Assembly (NCBI RefSeq): GCF_001708185.1
Contig: NZ_MDDN01000008.1
Span: 62,001 to 126,000 of the forward strand
Source of the DNA: Lysinibacillus xylanilyticus
GTDB lineage: Bacteria > Bacillota > Bacilli > Bacillales_A > Planococcaceae
DNA length: 64,000 nucleotides
Reading direction: 5' to 3'
A program made the position numbers and the translations under genes. Shown here in pieces: positions 17,254-25,698 of this stretch (position 1 is its first letter; every line of letters begins with the position of its first letter). The notes beneath the pieces were generated by a model. The model was not told the origin of the DNA. It saw only the letters and a program-made list of their open reading frames with translations, and did not search any database.

Positions 17254-18020
17254 TAAATTGCCTCCTCTCCTAAATAAGCACTAATTACCTTTTCATTTTT
17301 TTGTATTTCATCGGGGGTACCTTCCGCAATCTTCGTCCCGAAATCAAGAACCACAATCCGATCGGCGAGTTGCATAATTGTCGCCATTTTATGCTCTACA
17401 AATAAAAATGAATGTCCTTTTTCTTTTAAATCACTAATATATCCTGCCATTGTATTTGTCTCGGCATCATTCAGGCCTGCCATTGGTTCGTCCAACATGA
17501 TGAGCTGTGGTTTGTAAACAATTGCCCGTGCGAACTCCAACTTCTTTTGCAATCCATAAGATAGTTGTCCAGCTTGTTCATGTAATAGATCACTCATCTC
17601 CATCATCGTCAATACTTCATAAGCTGCTTTATATGCATATTCTTCATCTCTTTTTACCGTTGGAAGACGGAATCCAGCACTAAAAACGTTCGTTTTTATA
17701 TTCACTGAAGTCCCCATCATCACGTTTTCCAAAACCGTCATATTACTGAAAATTTGCAAGTTTTGAAACGTCCTGGAGATCCCAAGGTGAGCCAAATCAA
17801 AAATTTTCCTCCCTGATATTTTTTTTCCTTTAAAAAGAACTTCTCCGTCAGTCGGTTGAATGTATGAAGAAATCATATTAAACAATGTCGTTTTCCCCGC
17901 TCCATTAGGGCCGATAACAGCTACAATTTCTCCTTCACCGACATGAAAGCTAACATCATTCACCGCTGTTACTCCACCGAACTTTTTTGTTAAACCGTTA
18001 ACTTGGAGTAAATTGCCCAT
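17253..18020 (-). CDS. ABC importer ATPase, LivG type
   Basis: This 255-residue ATPase pairs with the LivF-type subunit. Seen are Walker A GPNGAGKTTLFNMIS, the LivG block GISRTFQNLQIFSNMTVLEN, signature LSYGLQKKLEFARAI, Walker B LIMLDEPMAGLND and switch His in FLFVEHKM. The signature reads LSYGL rather than LSGGQ, common in this subfamily. It begins two bases after the permease stop. Confidence 0.92.
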   Translation of the reverse strand: MGNLLQVNGLTKKFGGVTAVNDVSFHVGEGEIVAVIGPNGAGKTTLFNMISSYIQPTDGEVLFKGKKISGRKIFDLAHLGISRTFQNLQIFSNMTVLENVMMGTSVNIKTNVFSAGFRLPTVKRDEEYAYKAAYEVLTMMEMSDLLHEQAGQLSYGLQKKLEFARAIVYKPQLIMLDEPMAGLNDAETNTMAGYISDLKEKGHSFLFVEHKMATIMQLADRIVVLDFGTKIAEGTPDEIQKNEKVISAYLGEEAI

Positions 18021-18022
18021 AT

Positions 18023-19063
18023 CTAAACCCCTTTCTCAGAAGCAACATTTTTCTTAATGGTTACATCTTTTTTTATAGAGCTTTTAACAGGTGATATTTT
18101 CCTGACGTCTAGTATTCCAACCAAGCCTTTAGGTATGAAGATCATAACAAGTATTATGATTAAACCATAAACTACAATTTCGACTTCACCATTAATATTG
18201 AAATACGTATGCCCTACAAAACGAATTACTTCATTTAAAAACATGATCGAAGCCGTTCCGATAATTGCTCCCCAAATGGAATGGACACCACCGACCATCA
18301 CCATGACAAGAAGTAAAATTGAAAATGAAATGTAAAATGTCGGTGGTGCGATAAAATTAATGTAATGCGCGTACAGACTACCCGCCAATGAAGCATACAT
18401 AGCACTTAATGCGAAAATAGCTACTTTAAATTTTGTTACATTAACGCCTAGTGTCTCCGTTCCAATTTCACTATCATGAATGCTTCGTAATATCCTCCCA
18501 ACACTCGAACGAATAATATTAGTAGAAAACAAGATAACAACAAAGACAATACTCCAAACAAAGAAGTAGAAGTTCACTTGGTTTCCTAAGTCCAGTCCCA
18601 GTAATGATAAATTTGGAATACCGACTAATCCACCAGCTCCCCCTGTATAATCGCTTAGCCCCACCAATAAAATGTATACAATGATGTTAATCGCAATAGT
18701 AGCCAATGCCAAAATATGGCCTTTTAGTTTTAGAACTTGCATCCCTATTAAATAAGCAATGATGAACGTCGCGACCATTCCAATTCCCATCGCAACCCAT
18801 GGTGATACGCTATATTTAACTGTTAAGACACCGGAAACATATGCGCCAATTCCGACAAATGCAGCGTGTCCTATCGAAATTTGCCCGGCGTAACCTATAA
18901 GTAAACTTAGACCAATGGTGATGATGCAATAAATCCCGATTAAAATCAAAAGCGTAAATACGTATTGCGAACTTACAACTAGTGGTAATATCAAAATCAA
19001 TGCAATAAATCCTAAAAAGCTTTTCCAGCGCCTTCCATATAAAATTGTTTCTACTTTCTCCAC
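18023..19063 (-). CDS. ABC importer permease, LivM type
   Basis: This multi-span inner-membrane permease contains GIYCIITIGLSLLIGYAGQI and SIGHAAFVGIGAYVSG, the LivM hallmark. The open frame extends to 19234, but the first 57 residues look unlike a LivM. GTG 19063 follows a GGGGGG ribosome binding site and gives 346 residues starting MEKVETILYGRRWKS, so I use that start. Expected topology is about 8-10 membrane spans. It lies 16 bp downstream of the LivH-type gene. Confidence 0.88.
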   Translation of the reverse strand: MEKVETILYGRRWKSFLGFIALILILPLVVSSQYVFTLLILIGIYCIITIGLSLLIGYAGQISIGHAAFVGIGAYVSGVLTVKYSVSPWVAMGIGMVATFIIAYLIGMQVLKLKGHILALATIAINIIVYILLVGLSDYTGGAGGLVGIPNLSLLGLDLGNQVNFYFFVWSIVFVVILFSTNIIRSSVGRILRSIHDSEIGTETLGVNVTKFKVAIFALSAMYASLAGSLYAHYINFIAPPTFYISFSILLLVMVMVGGVHSIWGAIIGTASIMFLNEVIRFVGHTYFNINGEVEIVVYGLIIILVMIFIPKGLVGILDVRKISPVKSSIKKDVTIKKNVASEKGV

Positions 19064-19079
19064 TATATATCCCCCCCTA

Positions 19080-19952
19080 TTAAACACGTTCTCCAGTTGC
19101 CTTTGTAAACAATCCTTGTGGTCTGAAAAATAAAACGAGCAATAAGAAACCAAATGCCAATGCGTCCGTATAATAAGTAGAGATGTACCCGCCCGAAAAT
19201 GCTTCAATGACGCCCAATAATAATCCGCCTGCAACAGCTCCAGGTATGCTGTGCATTCCGCCGAAAATCATTGCTACAAAACCTTTTATACCGAGAAAAA
19301 AGCCCATTTCATAAGTTGCATCTGTCAGTGGGGCAATCATGACACCTGCTATAGCGCCTAATCCAGCAGCAATTGTAAAAGCAATCATAGACATCGTTTT
19401 TGTGTTGATCCCCATTAAGCTTGCAGCACGTGGATTTTTTTCACTTGCGCGTAAAGCAGAACCGAGAAATGTTTTTTCAAAAAACCAATAAAGCACTATT
19501 AAAAGTGCAAGTAATACTACAAGAATCCATAAACTTTGCGAATTTACGACAGCCCCAAAAAATTCGATTGACTTACTTTCAACTAACGGTGGCAGAGATT
19601 TAGGAGATGTTCCCCATATGATCAAACCCATTCCTTTTAAAAAAGTTGAAACACCTAATGTAATAACAACCAACACTATCGGCGTTGCTTTACCAGCAGG
19701 ATTTATAGCGAATCTTTCAACCGCTAAGCCGATAAAGGCCGTAAGCAAAATCGCAAGTGGAATTGCACCTAAGATTGGGATACCCAAATTGACAAATGTG
19801 ACACAAGATAATGCTCCAATCATTGCAAATTCTCCTTGCGCCAAATTCAATACCCCTGTAACGTTATAAATTGTGACAAACCCAATAGCTAATAATGCAT
19901 AAATACTCCCCACAGTTAGTCCAGTAATTAAGTATTGTAAAAACAAATCCAT
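19080..19952 (-). CDS. ABC importer permease, LivH type
   Basis: The partner permease has 290 residues from ATG 19952, nine bases after GAAAGGGG. The frame extends up to 20174, but that extension lacks membrane character. Sequence hallmarks are LITGLTVGSIYALLAIGFV and TIYNVTGVLNLAQGEFAMIG near the N-terminus and the loop GSALRASEKNPRAASLMGIN. It is first of the five importer genes (LivH, LivM, LivG, LivF, binding protein) and lies 286 bp downstream of the thioesterase. Confidence 0.9.
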   Translation of the reverse strand: MDLFLQYLITGLTVGSIYALLAIGFVTIYNVTGVLNLAQGEFAMIGALSCVTFVNLGIPILGAIPLAILLTAFIGLAVERFAINPAGKATPIVLVVITLGVSTFLKGMGLIIWGTSPKSLPPLVESKSIEFFGAVVNSQSLWILVVLLALLIVLYWFFEKTFLGSALRASEKNPRAASLMGINTKTMSMIAFTIAAGLGAIAGVMIAPLTDATYEMGFFLGIKGFVAMIFGGMHSIPGAVAGGLLLGVIEAFSGGYISTYYTDALAFGFLLLVLFFRPQGLFTKATGERV

Positions 19953-20238
19953 CTGATATAACCCCTTTCGAAATAGCTCTAAATTATTGTCGGTTTTGAA
20001 AATGATGACAAAAATCACTTTCTTACTATCCGTCCATTTCTCCTTCACTATTAAGTTATTGGTACTACGGTTCCGACAAGACCCCCACAAAAAAGATAAC
20101 GCTTTCATAAAAATAAAATTAAAGCAATTAGACTCTTTTATATTTCCTAATATAGAAGACTCTGAAAAACTCAAACCCTCAACTTTTGTATGATCCGTTT
20201 GTCTTCCGCATTAAAAGACTATCTCCATTCCTACCTGA

Positions 20239-20649
20239 TCATATTTTTTGATGTACTGTTAGTTTTTCACGAATATGTTCTGGAATTGCAAATGCTTTTG
20301 GTTTCTCTTTAAATGAAGTCCAAGCACGTAATGTGTACCCTTCAGCAATCAATGTCTCTCCACGATAAAATGTATGAGATAATTTAAATACTTTATTGTG
20401 AAGCTCGATGACTTCCGTTTTCACATTAACCTCATCTTCGAAAAAAAGTGGCGTCTTAAATTCGCATTTAGAATCTAAAAGTGGCGTCGAAATTTTTTCT
20501 ATGGATAATAACTCAGATGTTGGATGTCCCAACTCGGCAAAAAATTCATGCATTGCTTCGTCCATCCACCTATAAAAATTTGGAAAAAAAACAATTCCCG
20601 CAGCATCCGTATCGCCAAATCTTACTTTAAACGAGTAATCTACAGCCAT
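20239..20649 (-). CDS. Hot-dog acyl-CoA thioesterase, 4-hydroxybenzoyl-CoA thioesterase family
   Basis: This 136-residue single hot-dog domain contains the family motif RFGDTDAAGIVFFPNFYRWM, including the catalytic Asp of the 4HBT type. GGGGGG lies before ATG 20649. These enzymes hydrolyse short or aromatic acyl-CoAs. In this cluster it is well suited to release a hydroxybenzoate from the aroyl-CoA made by the thiolase, linking the CoA-dependent half to the monooxygenase/gentisate half. A role as a general house-cleaning thioesterase cannot be excluded. It is the first catabolic gene downstream of the regulator. Confidence 0.85.
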   Translation of the reverse strand: MAVDYSFKVRFGDTDAAGIVFFPNFYRWMDEAMHEFFAELGHPTSELLSIEKISTPLLDSKCEFKTPLFFEDEVNVKTEVIELHNKVFKLSHTFYRGETLIAEGYTLRAWTSFKEKPKAFAIPEHIREKLTVHQKI

Positions 20650-20764
20650 TTTATCCCCCCTGATTTTGAATAAATCTTGTATCTACAAACAACTTGCATC
20701 GATTTTACTCTTTAATCCAATAGTCTTTTTATGCATTAAAACATTTGCAATATTTCACTTTTTT

Positions 20765-20802
20765 GTAACTATTCTGTAACAATGTAACAATTTTTATTGT
20801 TA
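20765..20802. promoter_or_regulatory. Candidate operator upstream of the thioesterase
   Basis: A perfect inverted repeat TAACAAT-TTTT-ATTGTTA spans 20785-20802. It is preceded by GTAAC at 20765, 20776 and 20784. It lies ~140-155 bp upstream of the thioesterase start and is a reasonable regulator-binding site. No binding data or second copy supports it. Confidence 0.35.
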
Positions 20803-21183
20803 TCGTAATTATATTTTTCAATCATTTTATTTGAAACGTACACTCTGTAGGAATCATTCTATTTTTTTCATCAAAATTGTTAAATAAAAAAATAAACCGA
20901 CCCATAAAAATCAGGGGGGCAAAAAAAAACCTATACTGCGACAATTAAATCGACTAAACAAAAAATCAAGAAGTGATTCAAAAAAGTGAGGAATTTTAAG
21001 GGAATGCGAAATCACGCTATAAAATTGAAGCGAAAAATAGTGAGTTCAGAGGCACGGTTATGATGTGGCACCATCTGTGAATCTATTTAGTATGTAAAAT
21101 GCAAGGGGCCCTGCCATATTGACAGTAAATCTCAAAAGAATTATGACTTTAATGAAGATGACGGTGTAAAAAATATGAAAAGG

Positions 21184-21227
21184 AAAAAAGGCAATTCGTT
21201 CGGTTTTGAACGAATTGCCTTTTTTTG
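21184..21227. terminator. Bidirectional terminator after the PucR-type gene
   Basis: A perfect stem GGCAATTCGTTC/GAACGAATTGCC with a 6-base loop is flanked by A-rich sequence on the left and T7 on the right. It lies 28 bp past the regulator stop and isolates the regulator from the catabolic genes. Confidence 0.9.
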
Positions 21228-21254
21228 ATTTAGCTCACACTTACAAGGGCCACA

Positions 21255-23438
21255 TTAAAAGATCTGTCGATTTAAATCGTATAGTTTGATTGCCATCATT
21301 AAGTTAAAACGTGTCTCTGAATCATTTAAATCTATTTCCAGTAGACTCTCAATCTTTTCTAAACGGTAAAGTAACGAGCTTCGATGTATAAATAACTCAT
21401 CAGAGGTACCTTTTGCATTGCCGTTATTCTGCAAGTAAGTGCTGAGTGTTTGAAGCAGATCAACATTCTTTTTATCTGTAAAATCAAGCAATATGCCCAA
21501 CTGACTTTTAATGAATGTAGTGACAACTGAAGAGTTTAGATCATGCAGGATTGTGTATGATCCTATTTCTTCAAACAATGAATAGCCCTTAGATTTAAAT
21601 CGGCTTTTAACGACATTTAATACTTGCAATGATTGTTCGTAACTATTGAAATACTCATTCATATTTTCTACCTTACTCCCAATGCCTAAGTAAACTTCAC
21701 ACTTTATCATACTTTTGGATACTGCTTTTCTTACTCTTTTGTAAAAATCCGCCCAAAACTGTTTACGATTTTTTTCATCCTCTATCGGCACAATGAATAA
21801 ATAGTGTTCACTCAATGTAGCCATTAAAATTTTCTTCGATTTCAGCGTAATTCCTTCATTAATGTAATCCCAAACAATCGATTTTTTTACTGTTTGCTCA
21901 AATAAATTCAGTCCAGCTACTTCAGATTCAGCCAAGTCGATTGACAAATTTGCTACACGATGAGGCTTAAAAATATCCCATTGAAAAAGATTTGCATATT
22001 GCAAAATACTTTGGTCATCCTCAATATTTTTCACAAGTAATTTACTCATCAATGTATCTTTCGCCTGTTTATCGGCATCCAACACAAGTTTCTGCTTGAT
22101 GAACTGAATGGAACAAATATTTCTTGAAAGTTCCACAGTCAATTGATCAAATTCATCTAAATCTCCATTATTTATGCAAATTGCCAGATAGCCCAATAGC
22201 GCATTCACACCATTGATTGGCGAAATCAAAAAGGGAGGCCCGCCTTGTTCCAATATTTTAAACGTCCCTGTCCTTATACGTTCATTTTCCAATACCTCTC
22301 TCAACTTACCAATATCCCCTAATTCACTTTCTTCAATTTTGTATGATATAGGATGGAAAAAACGATCTAATAAAATCACTGAACCACAATATAATTCAGC
22401 TAACATTTTCGTTACACCGTGAAAATCATCAGTGACAACCGTTTCTTTCACAAGAGCTTGCTGATAATCGAGGAGGATTTGTAACCGTTTACGATTATCT
22501 TTCTCTAAATTGTAAAGTAGCGCATTTTTGAGCAAAATCGCTATATGATCACTTAATAATTTCAGTGTATTTACATCGTCTTCTGAAAATAGGAGATTGC
22601 CATTCTTATTTCCTACTTGCAGAACACCGATTGTTTTCAAATCAACGATAATCGGGATCGTTATTTGATGCCCACCCGATTTTTCGATGAATGGAAAATA
22701 CTCTTTAAATGTATTTTTATGATCCACTATAATCTTTTCATCGAAATCTTTAATACCAAATATAGGGACTTGTAAATCAAAACAATTTTCTTTTTCATTA
22801 AATAAATAGATACAGGCAGATTGTGCATTTGTCCCTAGTCCAGCTTGGGTAGTAAATTCATTTATATTCTCCTTGAGTGACTGATTAATTGATAAGTTTC
22901 GACTAATCCACTCAATTCCCTCAATTTTTCTTAATTGCTGGTCCTTACGTCTTGCCAAAGAAATCGCAATCGCAACATCTTTACCGAACTCATCAAATAT
23001 TTTATCCATTTCAAGCAAAGGTACATAGGTAAAAAATCCGATAATACAATATCCAAATCGATGTACATCATCTGTAAGAGGCACTGTAAACCATGTTTTT
23101 ACACCCGTTTCTTTTAACTTAGCCATTAATAGACAGTCTTCCTGTTTGTTCGTTTCTTTACTATGTAAACTTTGCTCAAGTATTAGCGGTGAGCATTTTT
23201 CTATTTCCATAGGAAAAACATGACTAAACTCATTCGCATTTCCACCCCATGCTTTCGGTACGAATTCATCAGCATCCGCCAAAATCACACCAACAAAATC
23301 ACAATATAGCTCTGATTTAAATGACTCTATTAAATAATGAATCGCTTCTTCTTCCGTCCCCATTTTAATCAATTGCCTCGATGTCATTCGCAAATGATGT
23401 TCAAGTCTATTTATAATCTTTTCTTTATTCGCCCCCAT
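21255..23438 (-). CDS. PucR/CdaR-type regulator with N-terminal GAF domains
   Basis: The 727 residues form a large transcriptional regulator. The N-terminal ~310 residues look like two GAF-type sensor domains (about 20-160 and 185-310, the latter with IPIIVDLKTIGVLQVGNKNG). A middle region follows, and the C-terminus is a PucR-type helix-turn-helix: LQTLSTYLQNNGNAKGTSDE, then LFIHRSSLLYRLEKIESLLE. GGGGG precedes ATG 23438. Such proteins usually activate catabolic or transport genes in response to a metabolite. Adjacency to the aromatic cluster makes it the likely regulator, sensing an aromatic acid or its CoA ester (inference). Confidence 0.85.
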   Translation of the reverse strand: MGANKEKIINRLEHHLRMTSRQLIKMGTEEEAIHYLIESFKSELYCDFVGVILADADEFVPKAWGGNANEFSHVFPMEIEKCSPLILEQSLHSKETNKQEDCLLMAKLKETGVKTWFTVPLTDDVHRFGYCIIGFFTYVPLLEMDKIFDEFGKDVAIAISLARRKDQQLRKIEGIEWISRNLSINQSLKENINEFTTQAGLGTNAQSACIYLFNEKENCFDLQVPIFGIKDFDEKIIVDHKNTFKEYFPFIEKSGGHQITIPIIVDLKTIGVLQVGNKNGNLLFSEDDVNTLKLLSDHIAILLKNALLYNLEKDNRKRLQILLDYQQALVKETVVTDDFHGVTKMLAELYCGSVILLDRFFHPISYKIEESELGDIGKLREVLENERIRTGTFKILEQGGPPFLISPINGVNALLGYLAICINNGDLDEFDQLTVELSRNICSIQFIKQKLVLDADKQAKDTLMSKLLVKNIEDDQSILQYANLFQWDIFKPHRVANLSIDLAESEVAGLNLFEQTVKKSIVWDYINEGITLKSKKILMATLSEHYLFIVPIEDEKNRKQFWADFYKRVRKAVSKSMIKCEVYLGIGSKVENMNEYFNSYEQSLQVLNVVKSRFKSKGYSLFEEIGSYTILHDLNSSVVTTFIKSQLGILLDFTDKKNVDLLQTLSTYLQNNGNAKGTSDELFIHRSSLLYRLEKIESLLEIDLNDSETRFNLMMAIKLYDLNRQIF

Positions 23439-23871
23439 GTATAAGTTCCCCCTTATTGTCTAAAAGCATATTTGTAATTAACTATTCGACATGAGAAGTG
23501 GTACTACCTTTTTTGATACGCCGCTTCTAGTTGAATGGGTTATACTAGAAAAATAGACCATTGCAACAAAAAAAGAACGTTTGTTTGTAAACTTAGATTA
23601 TTAACTAAGAGCCGTTAGCTGTCATCGTTAGCGTTTTAACAACGTTTTTCATTACCGTTCAAATAGCGTTGAATAGCTTGTCGTTTTTCTTCTGCAATAA
23701 ATTTAGACAAAAAAACTGCAACTCCAATTGTTAGATGGTGTGTCTAATAATTGGGGTGCAGTTCATAGGAAAACGAGGTACTTTTTATAAATCTCTATTA
23801 TTAACGATCAATCTTTTTTACAAAGCTACTCTCTCCCCTAGTAACCGGAAGCGAGTATATGGGCATTGATT
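23439..23871 (-). other. Intergenic region with a long hairpin
   Basis: No gene is seen. The right part holds the terminator of the exporter operon (23709-23762). The left part should hold the regulator's promoter, which I cannot identify. Confidence 0.45.
23709..23762 (-). terminator. Terminator of the exporter operon, possibly IS-end derived
   Basis: A long near-perfect inverted repeat (ACTGCAACTCCAATTGTTAGA against TCTAATAATTGGGGTGCAGT, arms split here) is followed on the minus strand by TTTTTTT, so it can end the exporter transcript. The arms resemble the ACTGCACCCCAA...TTAGACA ends of IS3/IS150-type elements, so it may be a domesticated minimal IS palindrome; that origin is inference. 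Confidence 0.6.
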
Positions 23872-25698
23872 TTAAGAAGCATCTTCAAACTGACTATTAT
23901 ATAGATCCGCATAGAATCCTTTTTCTGCAATCAGCTCTTCATGATTACCGCTTTCAATAATATCTCCGTCTTTCATAACTAAAATTAAATCGGCGTTTTT
24001 AATTGTTGAAAGTCTATGCGCAATGACAAATGATGTTCGGCCCACCATCAATTTATCCATTGCTTTTTGAATAAGTGCTTCTGTACGCGTATCAACGGAA
24101 CTAGTAGCCTCATCTAAAATAAGCAACGGTGCTTTTTTAACCATAGCTCTTGCAATGGTAATAAGCTGTTTCTGTCCGACAGATAAACTTGTATTATCGT
24201 TTAATACTGTATCATAACCTTTCGGCAACGTTCTAATAAAGTGGTGCAAACCTACCGCCTTACAAGCTGCAACTACTTCTTCGTCGGTTACATGATCTTT
24301 GTTATAAATGATATTTTCCTTAATGGTACCTTCGAATAACCAAGTATCTTGCAGCACCATGCAAAATAAGTCATGAACATTTTTACGAGTAATGGACTTA
24401 GTCGGTACATCCTCAATCATGATTTCCCCGCTGTCTACCTCATAGAAACGCATGAGTAGATTAACAAGTGTTGTTTTCCCAGCCCCTGTAGGTCCGACGA
24501 TTGCCACTTTTTGACCGGCTTTTATTTGAGCAGAGAAATCTTTAATTATAAGTTTCTCTTTCGTATATCCGAACTTCACGTTTTCAAATTTCACATTACC
24601 TTTAACATCTTTAGCATCTAAAATGGCTTTCTTATCACTTTCATCTTTAAGCTCCTCTTCTTGTAAGAACTCAAATACACGTTCGCTCGCTGCGGCTGTT
24701 GACTGCAAGCTTGTTGCTGCCTGTGCTAGCTGAGACAACGGCTGCGTAAATAAGCGGATATAAACCATAAATGAAACAATAACACCAAATGTAATAGAAC
24801 CTTTCACTGTTAGTGCGGCACCTACTACACAAACAACAACATAACCTAAATTTCCAATAAAAATCATAAGAGGCATCATCATGCCCGACATAAACTGTGC
24901 TCGCCAAGCGCTATTAAATAGACTTTCATTGATTTCATTAAATTCTTGCTTGGCTACTTTTTCACCGTTATAAACTTTCATTACACTATGCCCTGAATAG
25001 ATTTCTTCAATATGGCCATTTATTCTACCAAGGTCTTGCTGCTGACGAACGAAGTACTTGCGAGATTTGGATATAATAAAGGTCATGAATACAAATCCAA
25101 TGAAAGTTGCAGCAATGGCAGAAAGAGCCATCGTAACATTAATATAGAACATCATTATCAAAGATCCAAAGAACATTACTGCCGCTGATACTAACGAACC
25201 GATACTTTGGTTTAGAGACTGTCCAATCATATCCACATCATTCGTGACACGGCTTAACACATCGCCGTTGGTTGTAGAATCAAAGTATTTCAACGGTAAT
25301 CTATCGATTTTGTTCGAGATATCTGTCCGTAATCTTTTGGAAACTCTCTGCGTAATAGTAGCCATAATAAACGCTTGAATATAATTGAAGATAAAACTCA
25401 ACCCATACAAAATAGCAAGGAACAGACCAATTTTTCCGATAGCCGTAATATCAATCTCACCAGCCATGCCTTCCATTATCAAATCGGTGATCTCACTAAG
25501 TTTATTGGGTCCAATAATCGTAAAAATTGTTCCTACAACTGCTAATACAAGTGCAAAGATAATCGCTGGCAAATAAGGTTTACAATAGGCAATCAACTTC
25601 CCCCAAGGCTTTTTAAAATTCTTTGGCTTTTCTCCAGGAGCCATCATATGACCTGGACCACCTGGACCTTTTCGGGGCTTATTTTGTGTATTAGTCAT
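23872..25698 (-). CDS. Heterodimeric ABC exporter subunit with canonical ATPase site
   Basis: A membrane domain (six spans, about residues 40-330) is fused to an ATPase domain: Walker A GPTGAGKTTLVN, Walker B LLILDEATSSVD, switch His in VIAHRLSTI. The signature is LSVGQ instead of LSGGQ. I start at ATG 25698, after AAGGAGG, giving 608 residues with a Gly/Pro/Lys-rich cytoplasmic N-terminus; the frame is open to 25734. It overlaps the stop of the partner by 8 bp. Such pairs (YfiB/YfiC, BmrCD, LmrCD types) usually export drugs or lipophilic compounds. Confidence 0.92.
   Translation of the reverse strand: MTNTQNKPRKGPGGPGHMMAPGEKPKNFKKPWGKLIAYCKPYLPAIIFALVLAVVGTIFTIIGPNKLSEITDLIMEGMAGEIDITAIGKIGLFLAILYGLSFIFNYIQAFIMATITQRVSKRLRTDISNKIDRLPLKYFDSTTNGDVLSRVTNDVDMIGQSLNQSIGSLVSAAVMFFGSLIMMFYINVTMALSAIAATFIGFVFMTFIISKSRKYFVRQQQDLGRINGHIEEIYSGHSVMKVYNGEKVAKQEFNEINESLFNSAWRAQFMSGMMMPLMIFIGNLGYVVVCVVGAALTVKGSITFGVIVSFMVYIRLFTQPLSQLAQAATSLQSTAAASERVFEFLQEEELKDESDKKAILDAKDVKGNVKFENVKFGYTKEKLIIKDFSAQIKAGQKVAIVGPTGAGKTTLVNLLMRFYEVDSGEIMIEDVPTKSITRKNVHDLFCMVLQDTWLFEGTIKENIIYNKDHVTDEEVVAACKAVGLHHFIRTLPKGYDTVLNDNTSLSVGQKQLITIARAMVKKAPLLILDEATSSVDTRTEALIQKAMDKLMVGRTSFVIAHRLSTIKNADLILVMKDGDIIESGNHEELIAEKGFYADLYNSQFEDAS

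Larger units (their letters stand above)
20650..21254 (-). other. Intergenic region between regulator and catabolic genes
   Basis: No gene is supported here. It should carry the promoter and control sites of the thioesterase/transport genes, but I see no convincing -35/-10 pair. A candidate operator (20765-20802) and a bidirectional terminator (21184-21227) are listed separately. Between them I see only A-rich sequence. Confidence 0.5.

Noticed and set aside
21060..21085. Sigma-54 type promoter (TGGCAC...)
   Set aside because: The -12 GC element is not at the right distance and the regulator is not an enhancer-binding protein.
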